From assembly GCA_964450755.1 (NCBI GenBank), contig CAYVDJ010000034.1, forward strand, positions 1-31,609: DNA of 31,609 bases, written 5' to 3'. The notes beneath the pieces are model-generated. The model saw only the letters and a list, made by a program, of their open reading frames with translations, had not been told where the DNA came from and ran no database searches. A program made the translations under genes and the position numbers. Position 1 is the first letter of the stretch; each line of letters starts with the position of its first letter. This DNA is from JAADDG01 sp964450755 (GTDB lineage: Bacteria; Campylobacterota; Campylobacteria; Campylobacterales; JAADDG01). Of this stretch, positions 15,577-23,489 are shown in pieces.

Positions 15577-16701
15577 TTAAAAATATAATTTCAAAAATAC
15601 TGCCATTACAAACAGTGTTAAAAAAATATATATGGCACTGTTTATATTGATACCTTTTTCTTCCATAAATTTAAGAAATTTCAATCTTATTTCGGTAACT
15701 GTCAGTCGTTGTCTTCTTTTGTTTCTCGGATCCAGAAAATTAAAGAAGAGAAAGAACATAACTATAAAAATAATCAGGTTCATTGTATCGTGTTGTTCAT
15801 GCAATCTGACACCTATAAGAGAAAAACAAAGCTGAATCATCCCCAGCATCAAAACAGTATAATCAACATAATCTTTCCAATTTTTGATTCTGTGATGCAT
15901 GTGATTTTTATCTGCATTGAGGGGTGATATACCTCTTTGGAGTCTTCTTATCATTACTGTCAGAGTATCTATGATCGGAATTGCCGTCAAAAACAGAACC
16001 GAAGTTACACTAATATACTGTGTAGCCTTTATACTCACTGCCGCAATGGCAAAACCCAATACCAAAGAGCCGCTGTCTCCCATAAATACTTTTGCCGGAT
16101 TCCAGTTGAAAAACAAAAATCCTATCAATGCCACACTCATAAAAAGACTCACAACTATCATAAACTGATCAAAATGAATGTAGCCTATATAGAAGTAGGA
16201 GATAAATATTATAAGAGATATCAAACCGGCAAGTCCGTCTAGTCCGTCAATGAGATTTAGAGCATTTGTGTATCCCACTACCGCAAAAATGGTAAAAGGA
16301 AGCACCATCCACCAGTAAAGATATGCCGTATAACCAAAATATGTGCCTATATAGGTGATTTTGATATCGTCAAGATAATATATAAGCAAGGTGGCAATAA
16401 TCAGAAAGATAAATTTTGTTTTGGGATTTATCTCTATTTTATCATCAATCACCCCTGCCAAAAAGACAATAGTTATTCCCAAAAAAAATCCGCTGTTTTT
16501 TGTAATAATATCAAAATGAAAAAGCATAACTGTTATAATAAAAGATAAAAATATGGCTATTCCGGCTCCCCTTGCTACTGGTACGGTATGAGAGCTTCTA
16601 TGATTTGGTTCGTCCACCATTCCTATATTAAACGCATATTTTATAAAAAGTGCATTTAACAAAAGAGAGAAAAAAAAAGCAAAAATCACATCTGTCAGCA
16701 C
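15577..16701 (-). CDS. wecA: Undecaprenyl-phosphate GlcNAc-1-phosphate transferase (WecA/MraY family)
   Basis: The protein has 374 aa and about ten or eleven membrane segments. It belongs to the glycosyl transferase family 4 / PNPT superfamily, which loads a sugar phosphate onto undecaprenyl phosphate to begin a surface glycan. Motifs in order are DDK (86-88), NALNLIDGLDG (146-156), GDSGS (208-212) and the cytoplasmic NHMHHR loop near 266, which is the WecA/TagO version and not MraY. The sugar (GlcNAc is most common) cannot be read. The start is a GTG with AAGG 7 nt upstream; the ATG two bases upstream is out of frame and hits a stop at once. It is transcribed away from the beta-helix gene. 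Confidence 0.88.
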   Translation of the reverse strand: MLTDVIFAFFFSLLLNALFIKYAFNIGMVDEPNHRSSHTVPVARGAGIAIFLSFIITVMLFHFDIITKNSGFFLGITIVFLAGVIDDKIEINPKTKFIFLIIATLLIYYLDDIKITYIGTYFGYTAYLYWWMVLPFTIFAVVGYTNALNLIDGLDGLAGLISLIIFISYFYIGYIHFDQFMIVVSLFMSVALIGFLFFNWNPAKVFMGDSGSLVLGFAIAAVSIKATQYISVTSVLFLTAIPIIDTLTVMIRRLQRGISPLNADKNHMHHRIKNWKDYVDYTVLMLGMIQLCFSLIGVRLHEQHDTMNLIIFIVMFFLFFNFLDPRNKRRQRLTVTEIRLKFLKFMEEKGININSAIYIFLTLFVMAVFLKLYF

Positions 16702-16736
16702 ATGAGAGCCTTTTAAAAAATATAAATAATTTTGAG

Positions 16737-16742
16737 ATTATA
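16737..16742 (-). promoter_or_regulatory. -10 box for wecA
   Basis: An exact TATAAT on the minus strand lies 36 nt before the GTG start of wecA. The upstream DNA is T/A-rich with no -35 match at 17 nt. Similar AT-rich hexamers are common here, so the call is tentative. Confidence 0.4.
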
Positions 16743-17026
16743 ATATTAATGTATTAAAAAAAATATTAAATATAAATTATGCCCTTATTTATATTAACCT
16801 AATATTATTCATTATAAATTACTGTAAATTATGAATACCTTTTTAATGTCAAATAATATTAACCTTTATTGGTTATAATACTCAAATTAGGTTTAATAAA
16901 TTATGAATATAAATCTCACTCTTTCAATTTTTAATAATTAAAAATATTTGAGTCAAAATGTAATAAAAACAGATAAAACGACGATATAAAAGTATGTTAT
17001 CAATATCTTAAAAAATAACTAGTATA

Positions 17027-17055
17027 TTGTATATATTTAATAAAAAATATATAAT
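17027..17055 (+). promoter_or_regulatory. Promoter for the beta-helix gene
   Basis: TTGTAT (17027-17032), a 17-nt spacer and an exact TATAAT (17050-17055) end 26 nt before the ATG at 17082. Spacing is ideal. The predicted leader is only about 20 nt and carries GAAGGG. Confidence 0.6.
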
Positions 17056-17081
17056 ATTTAATATATTTGAAGGGCTTGGCA

Positions 17082-18671
17082 ATGAAAAATAGAATTTTAT
17101 ATATTTTACACTTTTCCCTTTTTATTAATTCAATGCTGCTACCGACAGCTCTTGTTGCAAGAGATTATTATGTTTCCGTCAGCGGAAATGATACACAAGC
17201 CGGTACCTTAGACAAACCTTTAAAAACTATTCAAAGAGCAGCCAACCTTGCAAGAGCCGGAGACAGGGTATATGTCAGAGGCGGAGTTTATAAAGGTACT
17301 GTTTTGCTTAAACATTCCGGGAATGCAAAAGATGGTTATATTGTCTTTAGAAATTATAAAAATGAAAAACCTGTTATTACAAGAGATGATAAAAACTACA
17401 AACTTGAAACAGTTAAGGGAGAGGGTGTTTCGTATATAAAATTTCAGGGATTTACTCTTTACAAACCGATATATGAAGCTATCATCTTTCGAGACGGCGG
17501 AAGTCATATAGAGATTTCAAACAATGAAGTTTATGAGCAAAATGCCGATGTTCCCGACGGAGTTAGATACGGTCATGCCATTACGGTAACGACGACAAAA
17601 AACCAACCCATGAGTCATATCATAATCAAATCAAATCATATCCATCATAATCATACAGGCAATACCATAGGAGCCGGAAATTATGATGAAGCTCTTACGA
17701 TTTTGGGAAATGTGCAATATTTTCAGGTAACTGACAATATCGTACATGATAATGACTTCATAGGTATAGATATCATAGGACACCAAAGGGGTAATTTTTC
17801 GGTTTTTGGGATGAACAAAAACGGTCTTGTCAGCCGAAATATTTTATACAATAATTCTAAAAAGAGAAGATATGCTTCGGCTTTGTATGTTGACGGGGCA
17901 ATAAATCTTATCGTAGAGGATAATATTTTATATAACAATAACGGATACGGAATATCTGTTTCCCAGGAGAGCAAAGGTTCCACAACAGAACATGTTATCG
18001 TAAGAAACAATCTTGTTTTAAATACCTATCAAGACAGTATCTTTTTTGGAGCGACAGGCGGCAAAGTTCTGCACAGTGTATTTGTTCACAACAGCGTTCA
18101 AAATGTCATAAAAGAGCGGCTTGTTATTTTTGCCAAAGGAGAGTATAACAGTTTTAAAAACAACTATTTTGGTTCGATAAACAAAAACAGAAGATTTTTC
18201 TTTGATCTGAATTTCTTATCCAAAAACTGGGAGATAAATCACAATGTTTATTATACAAACAGCGGTTTTTATGCCCATATCCGCAGAAAAAGCTATCACA
18301 ATTTTAAGACCTACAAAGCAAGAAGCGGTTTTGACAAAGAGAGTTTGTTGATAGAACATCCTCAATTTAAAGATGAAAGATTAAATCTCAAAAAAAATTC
18401 TCCTCTTAAAAACAGTGCAAAAGCATTGACCAAAACTCTTTGCGCGGGAAAAGGCACTGTTATCAGGGTAAAAAACAGCGATTTTTTTACGGACGGTTTT
18501 GGTGTAAAAAACGGTGATGAGATTTTTGTCGGCATACAAAAAGTCAGAATTTTGAAAGTTGATTATGATAAAAATGAGATTACCGTTGATAAAAATATCT
18601 CATGGAAAAAGGGTGAGGGAGTAGGTTATACATATAAAGATATCGGATACAAAGGAGATATCAGTTTTTAA
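17082..18671 (+). CDS. Secreted right-handed parallel beta-helix protein
   Basis: The protein has 529 aa. A signal peptide (about 1-28, ending ALVA) is followed by YYVSVSGNDTQAGTLDKPLK and IQRAANLARAGDRVYVRGG, the classic opening of pectate-lyase-like beta-helices (DUF1565 type). Residues about 40-360 carry repeated short strands with Asn-rich turns (IEISNNEVY, IIIKSNHIHHNH, VSRNILYNN, VEDNILYNN, VRNNLVLN). A small C-terminal beta domain (about 445-529) ends in DIGYKGD, like the DIGAYE ending of polysaccharide-processing relatives. It probably acts on or binds a surface polysaccharide as lyase, epimerase or hydrolase; no catalytic residues can be assigned. GAAGGG lies 7 nt before the ATG; a TTG at 17067 precedes that site. 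Neighbouring wecA fits a surface-glycan context. Confidence 0.75.
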   Translation: MKNRILYILHFSLFINSMLLPTALVARDYYVSVSGNDTQAGTLDKPLKTIQRAANLARAGDRVYVRGGVYKGTVLLKHSGNAKDGYIVFRNYKNEKPVITRDDKNYKLETVKGEGVSYIKFQGFTLYKPIYEAIIFRDGGSHIEISNNEVYEQNADVPDGVRYGHAITVTTTKNQPMSHIIIKSNHIHHNHTGNTIGAGNYDEALTILGNVQYFQVTDNIVHDNDFIGIDIIGHQRGNFSVFGMNKNGLVSRNILYNNSKKRRYASALYVDGAINLIVEDNILYNNNGYGISVSQESKGSTTEHVIVRNNLVLNTYQDSIFFGATGGKVLHSVFVHNSVQNVIKERLVIFAKGEYNSFKNNYFGSINKNRRFFFDLNFLSKNWEINHNVYYTNSGFYAHIRRKSYHNFKTYKARSGFDKESLLIEHPQFKDERLNLKKNSPLKNSAKALTKTLCAGKGTVIRVKNSDFFTDGFGVKNGDEIFVGIQKVRILKVDYDKNEITVDKNISWKKGEGVGYTYKDIGYKGDISF

Positions 18672-18730
18672 CTGACCTTACACACTATATCGTATTCATA
18701 GTAAAGAGAGAAAGTATCTAATGCAAGGCG

Positions 18731-18770
18731 GTTGTTTTTTAGCATAGCCAAAGCTATGGTGAAAGACAAC
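18731..18770. repeat. Long hairpin, possible REP-like element, containing the miaA stop
   Basis: Arms 18731-18748 and 18753-18770 form an 18-bp stem with one mismatch and two G-T wobbles around a 4-nt CAAA loop. It lies 59 nt after the beta-helix stop on the plus strand and is followed by a T5 run (18773-18777), so it could end that transcript. On the minus strand the right arm encodes the last residues of MiaA and its stop codon. Size, shape and position between convergent genes resemble REP-type palindromes, but only one copy is in this window. Confidence 0.6.
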
Positions 18771-19665
18771 AGTTTTTAAAATAGGCATATATCTCTTTTT
18801 TTATCTTTTCTTTTGTTAGATTTTGGATGTTTTTAAACTGTGTTTTATTGAAGGTTCTTTGTCTTTTTGCCAGTTTTGCGGTATTTTGTGCGATTTTGTT
18901 TTCAAGTTCTTTCAAAGAACAAAATCCGTCAAGGTACTCTAGTGACTCTTTTATACCTATCGCTTTCATGGGATTTATATCTCTTTTGTATTTTTGCTCA
19001 AGATAAAAAACCTCATCAACAATTCCCTCTTTTATCATAAGAGCCGTTCTTTTTTTGATCCTCTCTTTCAAAAGTTCTCTCTCCGTTTTTATATTAAATA
19101 TTTTGATATTTTCAATAACCGGTTTTTGCCTGTTTCTTTTTAGATACAAAGATGGCACTTCATCAGTCTCCAAAAAAATCTCATACCATTTTTGGATTCT
19201 GTATCTGTCTTTATCCGATATCTTTTGTGCATAAGAGGGATCGTATCCTTTTATAAAATCAAAAGCCTTTTTTAAATCCGTCATAATCTTTGCTATTTTG
19301 TCCAAAGTCTCTTTTTTGGGTTTGAGTGTTGTTGAGAGTCCTTCGATCATGGCTTTTAGATAAAATCCGCTGCCTCCTGTGATAATCAGATTTTTCCCTT
19401 TTGTCAAAGCCTCTTCTTTTGCGTTTTTATACAGATCAAAAAACATGGCTACATTGAAATATTCATTTGGATAAAGAACATCTATCCCAAAATGTCTGAT
19501 CTCTTCTCTCTCTTTTTTGGATGGTTTGGCAGATGCTATATCTATCTCTTTGTAAATACCAAGAGAATCCAAAGAGAGTATAAAAGCATTACACTCTTTT
19601 GCCATCTCTATCGCCAAAGCACTTTTGCCACAGGCGGTAGGACCTATCAATGCGATCTCTTTCAT
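18754..19665 (-). CDS. miaA: tRNA dimethylallyltransferase
   Basis: The protein has 303 aa. It adds a dimethylallyl group to A37 of tRNAs reading UNN codons. The P-loop GPTACGKSAL is at 8-17, DSLGIYKEIDIASAKPS (a variant of the usual DSMQVYRGMDIGTAKP) follows, then the IITGGSGFYLKAM segment, the QKWYEIFLETDEVP region and AIGIKESLEYLDG. GAAGGA lies 5 nt before the ATG. The last residues, CCLSP and the TAG stop, are encoded by one arm of the hairpin at 18731-18770, which suggests the natural end was replaced or extended; enzyme function should not suffer as this is beyond the core. Confidence 0.95.
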   Translation of the reverse strand: MKEIALIGPTACGKSALAIEMAKECNAFILSLDSLGIYKEIDIASAKPSKKEREEIRHFGIDVLYPNEYFNVAMFFDLYKNAKEEALTKGKNLIITGGSGFYLKAMIEGLSTTLKPKKETLDKIAKIMTDLKKAFDFIKGYDPSYAQKISDKDRYRIQKWYEIFLETDEVPSLYLKRNRQKPVIENIKIFNIKTERELLKERIKKRTALMIKEGIVDEVFYLEQKYKRDINPMKAIGIKESLEYLDGFCSLKELENKIAQNTAKLAKRQRTFNKTQFKNIQNLTKEKIKKEIYAYFKNCCLSP

Positions 19666-19682
19666 TGGTTTCCTTCAGTGTT

Positions 19683-19688
19683 ATTATA
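19683..19688 (-). promoter_or_regulatory. -10 box for miaA
   Basis: On the minus strand TATAAT (19688-19683) lies 18 nt before the miaA ATG, giving a very short leader. It partly overlaps a perfect 6-bp inverted repeat TACATT/AATGTA (19687-19702). On the plus strand a weaker TAGAAT (19711-19716) faces mqnP, so the 79-bp gap probably holds two divergent promoters. Confidence 0.45.
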
Positions 19689-19744
19689 CATTTTTTAATG
19701 TAGTTTATTGTAGAATAGTTTAATCTACTTTTAAAAGGCGGAGA

Positions 19745-20605
19745 TTGAATAAATTTATTAAGACACTAAAAGATATTAATGAACTTATCATGTTTAAACA
19801 CTCTATTTTCGCATTACCCTTTATTTTTATAGCTATGATTATCGCGGCAAAAGGGTGGTTTGGATTTAAACTCCTTTTTTTAGGTATAGCCGCAGCCGTA
19901 ACGGCAAGAAATTTTGCGATGGCTTTTAACCGGTTTATAGACAGGGATATAGATATAAAAAATCCCCGAACAAAAACAAGACCGAGTGTTGACGGAAGAG
20001 TCAAGGAAAATCATCTTATATATTTTATTACTGTCAATGCCCTGCTTTTTGTTTGGGTGGCATATCTTATCAACAATCTGGCTTTTTGGCTTTCTGTTCC
20101 TATTCTTGTTGTTTTGGGAGGCTATTCGTTTTTCAAAAGATTTTCACAAACTGCCCATCTGATGCTTGGACTATCTTTGGGACTTGCTCCGATAGCCGGA
20201 GTTGTGGCTGTCAGTGAGAGTATAACCGTATGGTCTGTTTTTCTCTCTATCGGTGTAATGTTCTGGGTGGCGGGATTTGATCTTCTCTATTCCCTTCAGG
20301 ATATGGAATTTGACAAAGAGGAGGGGTTATACTCCATCCCTTCTGTTTACGGAGAGAAATGTACCCTTTTTACAGCAAAAGTATTTCACTCTCTTACTGT
20401 ACTTTTTTGGATTTTTTTTACATATTTTGCCAAAGGGGGATTTTTTTTATACCTTGTTGTTATAATATCTGCTATAATATTATATAAAGAGCATAAAATT
20501 GTAGAGAAAGATTTTACAAAAATAGACAGGGCTTTTTTTACTTTAAACGGTTATCTTGGAATCGTTTTTCTTATCTTTACGATAATGGATGAGATAGTAA
20601 GATGA
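19745..20605 (+). CDS. mqnP: UbiA-family prenyltransferase, probable MqnP
   Basis: The protein has 286 aa with about eight or nine membrane helices. UbiA-type enzymes attach a polyprenyl chain to an aromatic ring. Both Asp-rich Mg-diphosphate motifs are intact: NRFIDRDIDIKNPRTKTRP (62-80) and DLLYSLQDMEFDKEEG (179-194). Campylobacterota make menaquinone by the futalosine route and lack ubiquinone, so this homologue is most likely MqnP, which prenylates the dihydroxynaphthoate intermediate. The start is a TTG with AAGG 6 nt upstream; the later in-frame ATG codons fall in or after the conserved N-terminal ELIMFKHSIFALPF. It overlaps the next gene by 4 nt (ATGA). Confidence 0.88.
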   Translation: MNKFIKTLKDINELIMFKHSIFALPFIFIAMIIAAKGWFGFKLLFLGIAAAVTARNFAMAFNRFIDRDIDIKNPRTKTRPSVDGRVKENHLIYFITVNALLFVWVAYLINNLAFWLSVPILVVLGGYSFFKRFSQTAHLMLGLSLGLAPIAGVVAVSESITVWSVFLSIGVMFWVAGFDLLYSLQDMEFDKEEGLYSIPSVYGEKCTLFTAKVFHSLTVLFWIFFTYFAKGGFFLYLVVIISAIILYKEHKIVEKDFTKIDRAFFTLNGYLGIVFLIFTIMDEIVR

Positions 20606-21126
20606 GTGATATCAGACTGGTCAGAGCGCCCCTTAAAATAAAATTTTCGTATGCCGATAAAGGTAGATATGAGATTTATAAAAGAGAATTTGATACTCTA
20701 AGCGAGTTTGATGAAGATCCTGTCGGTCAATGGCTTAAACTTGCCAAAGCAAAGGGAGAGACCAAGCAAAGTGATCAGATTTTACTCACTTTGATAGTGG
20801 AGCTTCACCGTAAAGTGGATGAGATAACAAGAATCTTAAAAAATGAAAAAATAGAGTTTTTGTCTTTGGATCAAGAGAATGATATAGAAGCGATAGGCTT
20901 TGAATATTTTAAAATAAAAGATAAAATATTTGAAAAAAATAAAATTTATTACGGAAGGATATCTATGCCGGTTTTTCCCAAAAGAGATATTGCGCTGTTT
21001 TTTGAGACACAGGAACCTGATATCGCAAAAATTACTTTAATGCATGAGAGAGATATGCAGGATTGGAATGCCTATGTGGTTGCAAGAGAGAGAATAATGA
21101 TAAGAGAAACAAAGGCAAAAAGATGA
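20602..21126 (+). CDS. Uncharacterised protein between mqnP and a membrane coiled-coil protein
   Basis: The protein has 174 aa and is cytoplasmic, with no signal or membrane segment. The first half (about 1-85) looks helical and includes DPVGQWLKLAKAKGE and a hydrophobic LTLIVELHRKVDEI helix. The second half (about 85-150) looks like short beta strands (EAIGFEYFKI, KIYYGRISMPVFP, IALFFETQE), followed by a basic helical tail. The beta part may be a PilZ-like or other small barrel, but I see no c-di-GMP signature. It overlaps neighbours on both sides by 4 nt (ATGA), so all three should be translated together. I do not recognise a function. Confidence 0.75.
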   Translation: MSDIRLVRAPLKIKFSYADKGRYEIYKREFDTLSEFDEDPVGQWLKLAKAKGETKQSDQILLTLIVELHRKVDEITRILKNEKIEFLSLDQENDIEAIGFEYFKIKDKIFEKNKIYYGRISMPVFPKRDIALFFETQEPDIAKITLMHERDMQDWNAYVVARERIMIRETKAKR

Positions 21127-21632
21127 TTATAGATCTGATAGCTATAATAGCATTTATAATAGTTCTTAGTCTGATAATATTTTTTATCTATTTAAAAGAC
21201 AAAGAGATGAATAAAAAACTCTCCATTTACGAAAAAGCCATTGAAGATCTGAATAAAAGAATTTTTTTGCTGGAGAAAAACCAAAAGAAGATGATCCTTT
21301 CTCAAAATACGGATATAGAGCATGAGATCAAAAAGATTGAAAACAGTATTAAATTCAGAGTAGAGGAAGCAGTTGTTCCTTTAACCAAATCAATAAAAGA
21401 TATTCAATGGATAGTCAATAAATTTCAAAACGAGATAGACAGCCGTATAGAGAATCTGGAAGTTCTGACAAAAGAGATGAACTCTCTTATCTCTTCTGGA
21501 GATAAAATAGATGAGAATAAAATTATAGAGCTTTATAAAGAGGGAATGAACATAGATGAGATAGCAAAAATGCAAAAAATATCTCAGGGTAAAGTTGATC
21601 TGGTATTGAAACTTGCAAATTTAAAGATTTAA
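21123..21632 (+). CDS. Single-pass membrane coiled-coil protein with C-terminal HTH-like segment (DUF2802-like)
   Basis: The protein has 169 aa. Residues 3-24 form one hydrophobic helix, followed by a long coiled coil (about 28-130) that should project into the cytoplasm. The last 40 residues (ELYKEGMNIDEIAKMQKISQ and onward to the end) look like a small helix-turn-helix. This layout matches DUF2802-type proteins, which in gammaproteobacteria lie beside chemotaxis genes and may act in polar localisation; the match is by architecture. The start is the ATG at 21123 overlapping the previous stop (ATGA), with AAAGG about 8 nt upstream. No polar-targeting partner is visible nearby. Confidence 0.7.
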   Translation: MIIDLIAIIAFIIVLSLIIFFIYLKDKEMNKKLSIYEKAIEDLNKRIFLLEKNQKKMILSQNTDIEHEIKKIENSIKFRVEEAVVPLTKSIKDIQWIVNKFQNEIDSRIENLEVLTKEMNSLISSGDKIDENKIIELYKEGMNIDEIAKMQKISQGKVDLVLKLANLKI

Positions 21633-21645
21633 ACAGGAAAATATC

Positions 21646-21674
21646 TTGCTTTAATAGGAAATTTGTGATAAAAT
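21646..21674 (+). promoter_or_regulatory. Promoter for rpmE
   Basis: TTGCTT (21646-21651), a 17-nt spacer and TAAAAT (21669-21674) give a good sigma70-type element about 84 nt before the rpmE ATG, so the transcript would have a leader of about 77 nt that includes the hairpin at 21697-21723. Confidence 0.55.
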
Positions 21675-21696
21675 TTCAATTCCCCTCCCCCTATAT

Positions 21697-21723
21697 AGCA
21701 GTGGGCTCATAACAGAGTCTGCT
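21697..21723 (+). promoter_or_regulatory. Leader hairpin before rpmE
   Basis: In the rpmE leader, AGCAG pairs with CTGCT, with a three-base bulge on the left and then GCTC/GAGT around an ATAACA loop. A C-rich tract lies just before it. Ribosomal protein leaders, including several L31 leaders, often carry such structures for autoregulation. Only one sequence is available, so covariation cannot be shown. Confidence 0.35.
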
Positions 21724-21757
21724 GCGTTTAAATCAATTTTTTATAAGGAACCAAATT

Positions 21758-21958
21758 ATGAAAAAAAATATTCATCCCGAATATGTTGAATGCAAAGTCA
21801 GCTGTGCTTGTGGAAACAGCTTTGTAACGATGTCTAATAAACCGGAACTTAGAATCGATATCTGTAATGAATGTCATCCGTTTTTTACAGGCAGTGAGAA
21901 GATAGTGGACGCAGCCGGTAGAGTAGAAAAATTTAAGAAAAAATATAATCTGAAATAA
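21758..21958 (+). CDS. rpmE: 50S ribosomal protein L31
   Basis: The protein has 66 aa, a normal length. It begins MKKNIHPEY and has the zinc-type cysteines of the C+ form in CKVSCACG and CNECHPF, with the conserved HPFFTG and RVEKFKKKY ending. It bridges the central protuberance and the 30S head. The C+ form loses its role under zinc shortage in organisms with a C- paralogue; none is seen here. AAGGA precedes the ATG. rsmI begins directly after its stop. Confidence 0.97.
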   Translation: MKKNIHPEYVECKVSCACGNSFVTMSNKPELRIDICNECHPFFTGSEKIVDAAGRVEKFKKKYNLK

Positions 21959-22780
21959 TTGCTCTATTTTGTTCCTACACCGATAGGAAATCTCGAAGAT
22001 ATCAGTATGAGGGCTTTAAAAGTCCTCAAAACTGCTGAAATTATTTTTTGCGAGGATACAAGAGTTGCAAAAAAACTGCTCTCTTTACTTGGTAAAAAGT
22101 TTGAGATAACTTTTGGAGATAAAAAGTATTTCTCAATGCACTCTCATAATGAAAAATATCTGCTCTCAAAAATAGAACTCTCCATATTTGATAAAGAAGT
22201 TGTCTATCTAAGCGATGCAGGAATGCCCTGTGTCAGTGATCCCGGATGTGAATTTGTCAGATTTTGTCAGGAAAATTCAGTATCTTATGAGGTATTACCC
22301 GGAGCCAATGCTCTATTGACCGCTTTTGCGTCAAGCGGTTTTTGTGATCCAAAATTTCTTTTTTTCGGTTTTTTACCCCACAAAGGCAAAGAGAGAGATA
22401 AAAATCTGAAAAAGGCGTTATACAGCTCTTATACCGTTATATTATACGAATCACCGCATAGACTGAAAAAACTTTTAATGCAGATAAATTCTTTGGATAA
22501 AAACAGAGAACTTTTTTTGATCAAAGAAGCAACCAAACTTTATGAAAAGAGATATAGAGGAAATGCACAGGAGATTTTGGATATTTTGGAAAAAGAGAGT
22601 ATAAAAGGAGAATGGGTGGTGGTGATTAAAGCCGGTGATGAGAGTATAAAAGGTCAAATAAGCAAAGAAGATATTCTCTCTTTGGATATATCCAAAAAAG
22701 AGGCTTCCAAACTTTTGGCGAAAATATACGATCTTTCTCCCAAAGAATGTTATAATCTCATCTTAAAAGAGAGTAATTAA
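21959..22780 (+). CDS. rsmI: 16S rRNA (cytidine1402-2'-O)-methyltransferase RsmI
   Basis: The protein has 273 aa. It methylates the ribose of C1402 in the decoding centre using S-adenosylmethionine. Motifs of this tetrapyrrole-methylase-like fold are YFVPTPIGNLEDISMRAL at the start, IFCEDTR, VVYLSDAGMPCVSDPG, LPGANALLTAFASSG and ILYESPHRL. The start is a TTG touching the rpmE TAA, with no ribosome site of its own, so translation probably depends on rpmE ribosomes. An rpmE-rsmI pair followed by rlmB is the C. jejuni order as I recall. Confidence 0.95.
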   Translation: MLYFVPTPIGNLEDISMRALKVLKTAEIIFCEDTRVAKKLLSLLGKKFEITFGDKKYFSMHSHNEKYLLSKIELSIFDKEVVYLSDAGMPCVSDPGCEFVRFCQENSVSYEVLPGANALLTAFASSGFCDPKFLFFGFLPHKGKERDKNLKKALYSSYTVILYESPHRLKKLLMQINSLDKNRELFLIKEATKLYEKRYRGNAQEILDILEKESIKGEWVVVIKAGDESIKGQISKEDILSLDISKKEASKLLAKIYDLSPKECYNLILKESN

Positions 22781-22811
22781 AAATTAAATTAACTTTTGGA
22801 AATGATAACTT

Positions 22812-23489
22812 ATGATAATATACGGAAAACAGGTATGTTTATATGTATTAGAGAAACATTTTGATATAATTGAGAGTGTTTATCTTTCTAAAGAGATAGA
22901 CAAAAAAATCTTTAATAAACTTGTGAAAACAGGTAAAAAAATTATCAAACTTGATAATAAAAAGGCACAGGCTCTTGCAAAGGGAGGAAATCATCAGGGT
23001 TTCTTTCTTGAGATAAAGGATTTTATATTTACTCCCTTAAAAGAGATGAAAGATTGTAGTTTTTTGGTTGTTTTGTCAGATATTACAGATACAGGCAATA
23101 TCGGTGCCATCATCAGAACAGCTTATGTTATGGGTGTTGAGGGTATTATCATAAGCGGTCTTAAAAGCGTTAAAACAGAGGTGATTGCAAGAACAAGCAG
23201 CGGTGCGCTCTTTGATATGCCGGTGAGCTTGGTACCTAACGCTCTGGATATGATAAACGAGTTGAAACAAAACGGGTTTATTATATATGCTGCCGATATA
23301 AAAGGAAAGGATATTGAAGATATCATATTTGACAAAAAAAGAGTTTTAATTTTGGGCAGTGAAGACAAAGGAATATCCAATAAAATACTAAAAAAAGCAG
23401 ATGAAATAATTACAATAAAACAGAAGAGAGATTTTAATTCTTTAAATGTAGCCTCAGCCGCTGCTATTTTATGTTACAGGATGAAATAA
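22812..23489 (+). CDS. rlmB: SPOUT rRNA 2'-O-methyltransferase, probable RlmB
   Basis: The protein has 225 aa, somewhat shorter than E. coli RlmB (243). It has the N-terminal substrate-binding domain (IIYGKQVCLYVLE, and QALAKGGNHQGFFLEI at its end) and a C-terminal SPOUT domain with motif 1 NIGAIIRTA, motif 2 LILGSEDKGIS and motif 3 SLNVASAAAIL. The likely target is G2251 in the 23S P-loop; TrmH-family members with other RNA targets cannot be excluded. GGA lies about 10 nt before the ATG. Its stop overlaps the next start (TAATG). Confidence 0.9.
   Translation: MIIYGKQVCLYVLEKHFDIIESVYLSKEIDKKIFNKLVKTGKKIIKLDNKKAQALAKGGNHQGFFLEIKDFIFTPLKEMKDCSFLVVLSDITDTGNIGAIIRTAYVMGVEGIIISGLKSVKTEVIARTSSGALFDMPVSLVPNALDMINELKQNGFIIYAADIKGKDIEDIIFDKKRVLILGSEDKGISNKILKKADEIITIKQKRDFNSLNVASAAAILCYRMK

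Larger units (their letters stand above)
16702..17081. other. Very AT-rich divergent intergenic region
   Basis: These 380 bp hold no gene that I can support and are far richer in A+T than their surroundings. They contain the divergent promoters of wecA and the beta-helix gene, two copies of TAAATTATGAATA (16825-16837 and 16897-16909, 72 nt apart), two copies of ATATTAACCT (16791-16800 and 16856-16865), and an inverted relative, ATTAGGTTTA. These could be regulator sites, but low complexity makes short repeats expected. Confidence 0.5.

Noticed and set aside
16702..17081. CRISPR array, attachment site or replication origin in the AT-rich gap
   Set aside because: The repeats are two short copies each without regular spacing, no DnaA-box cluster is seen, and no integrase, cas or dnaA gene is nearby.
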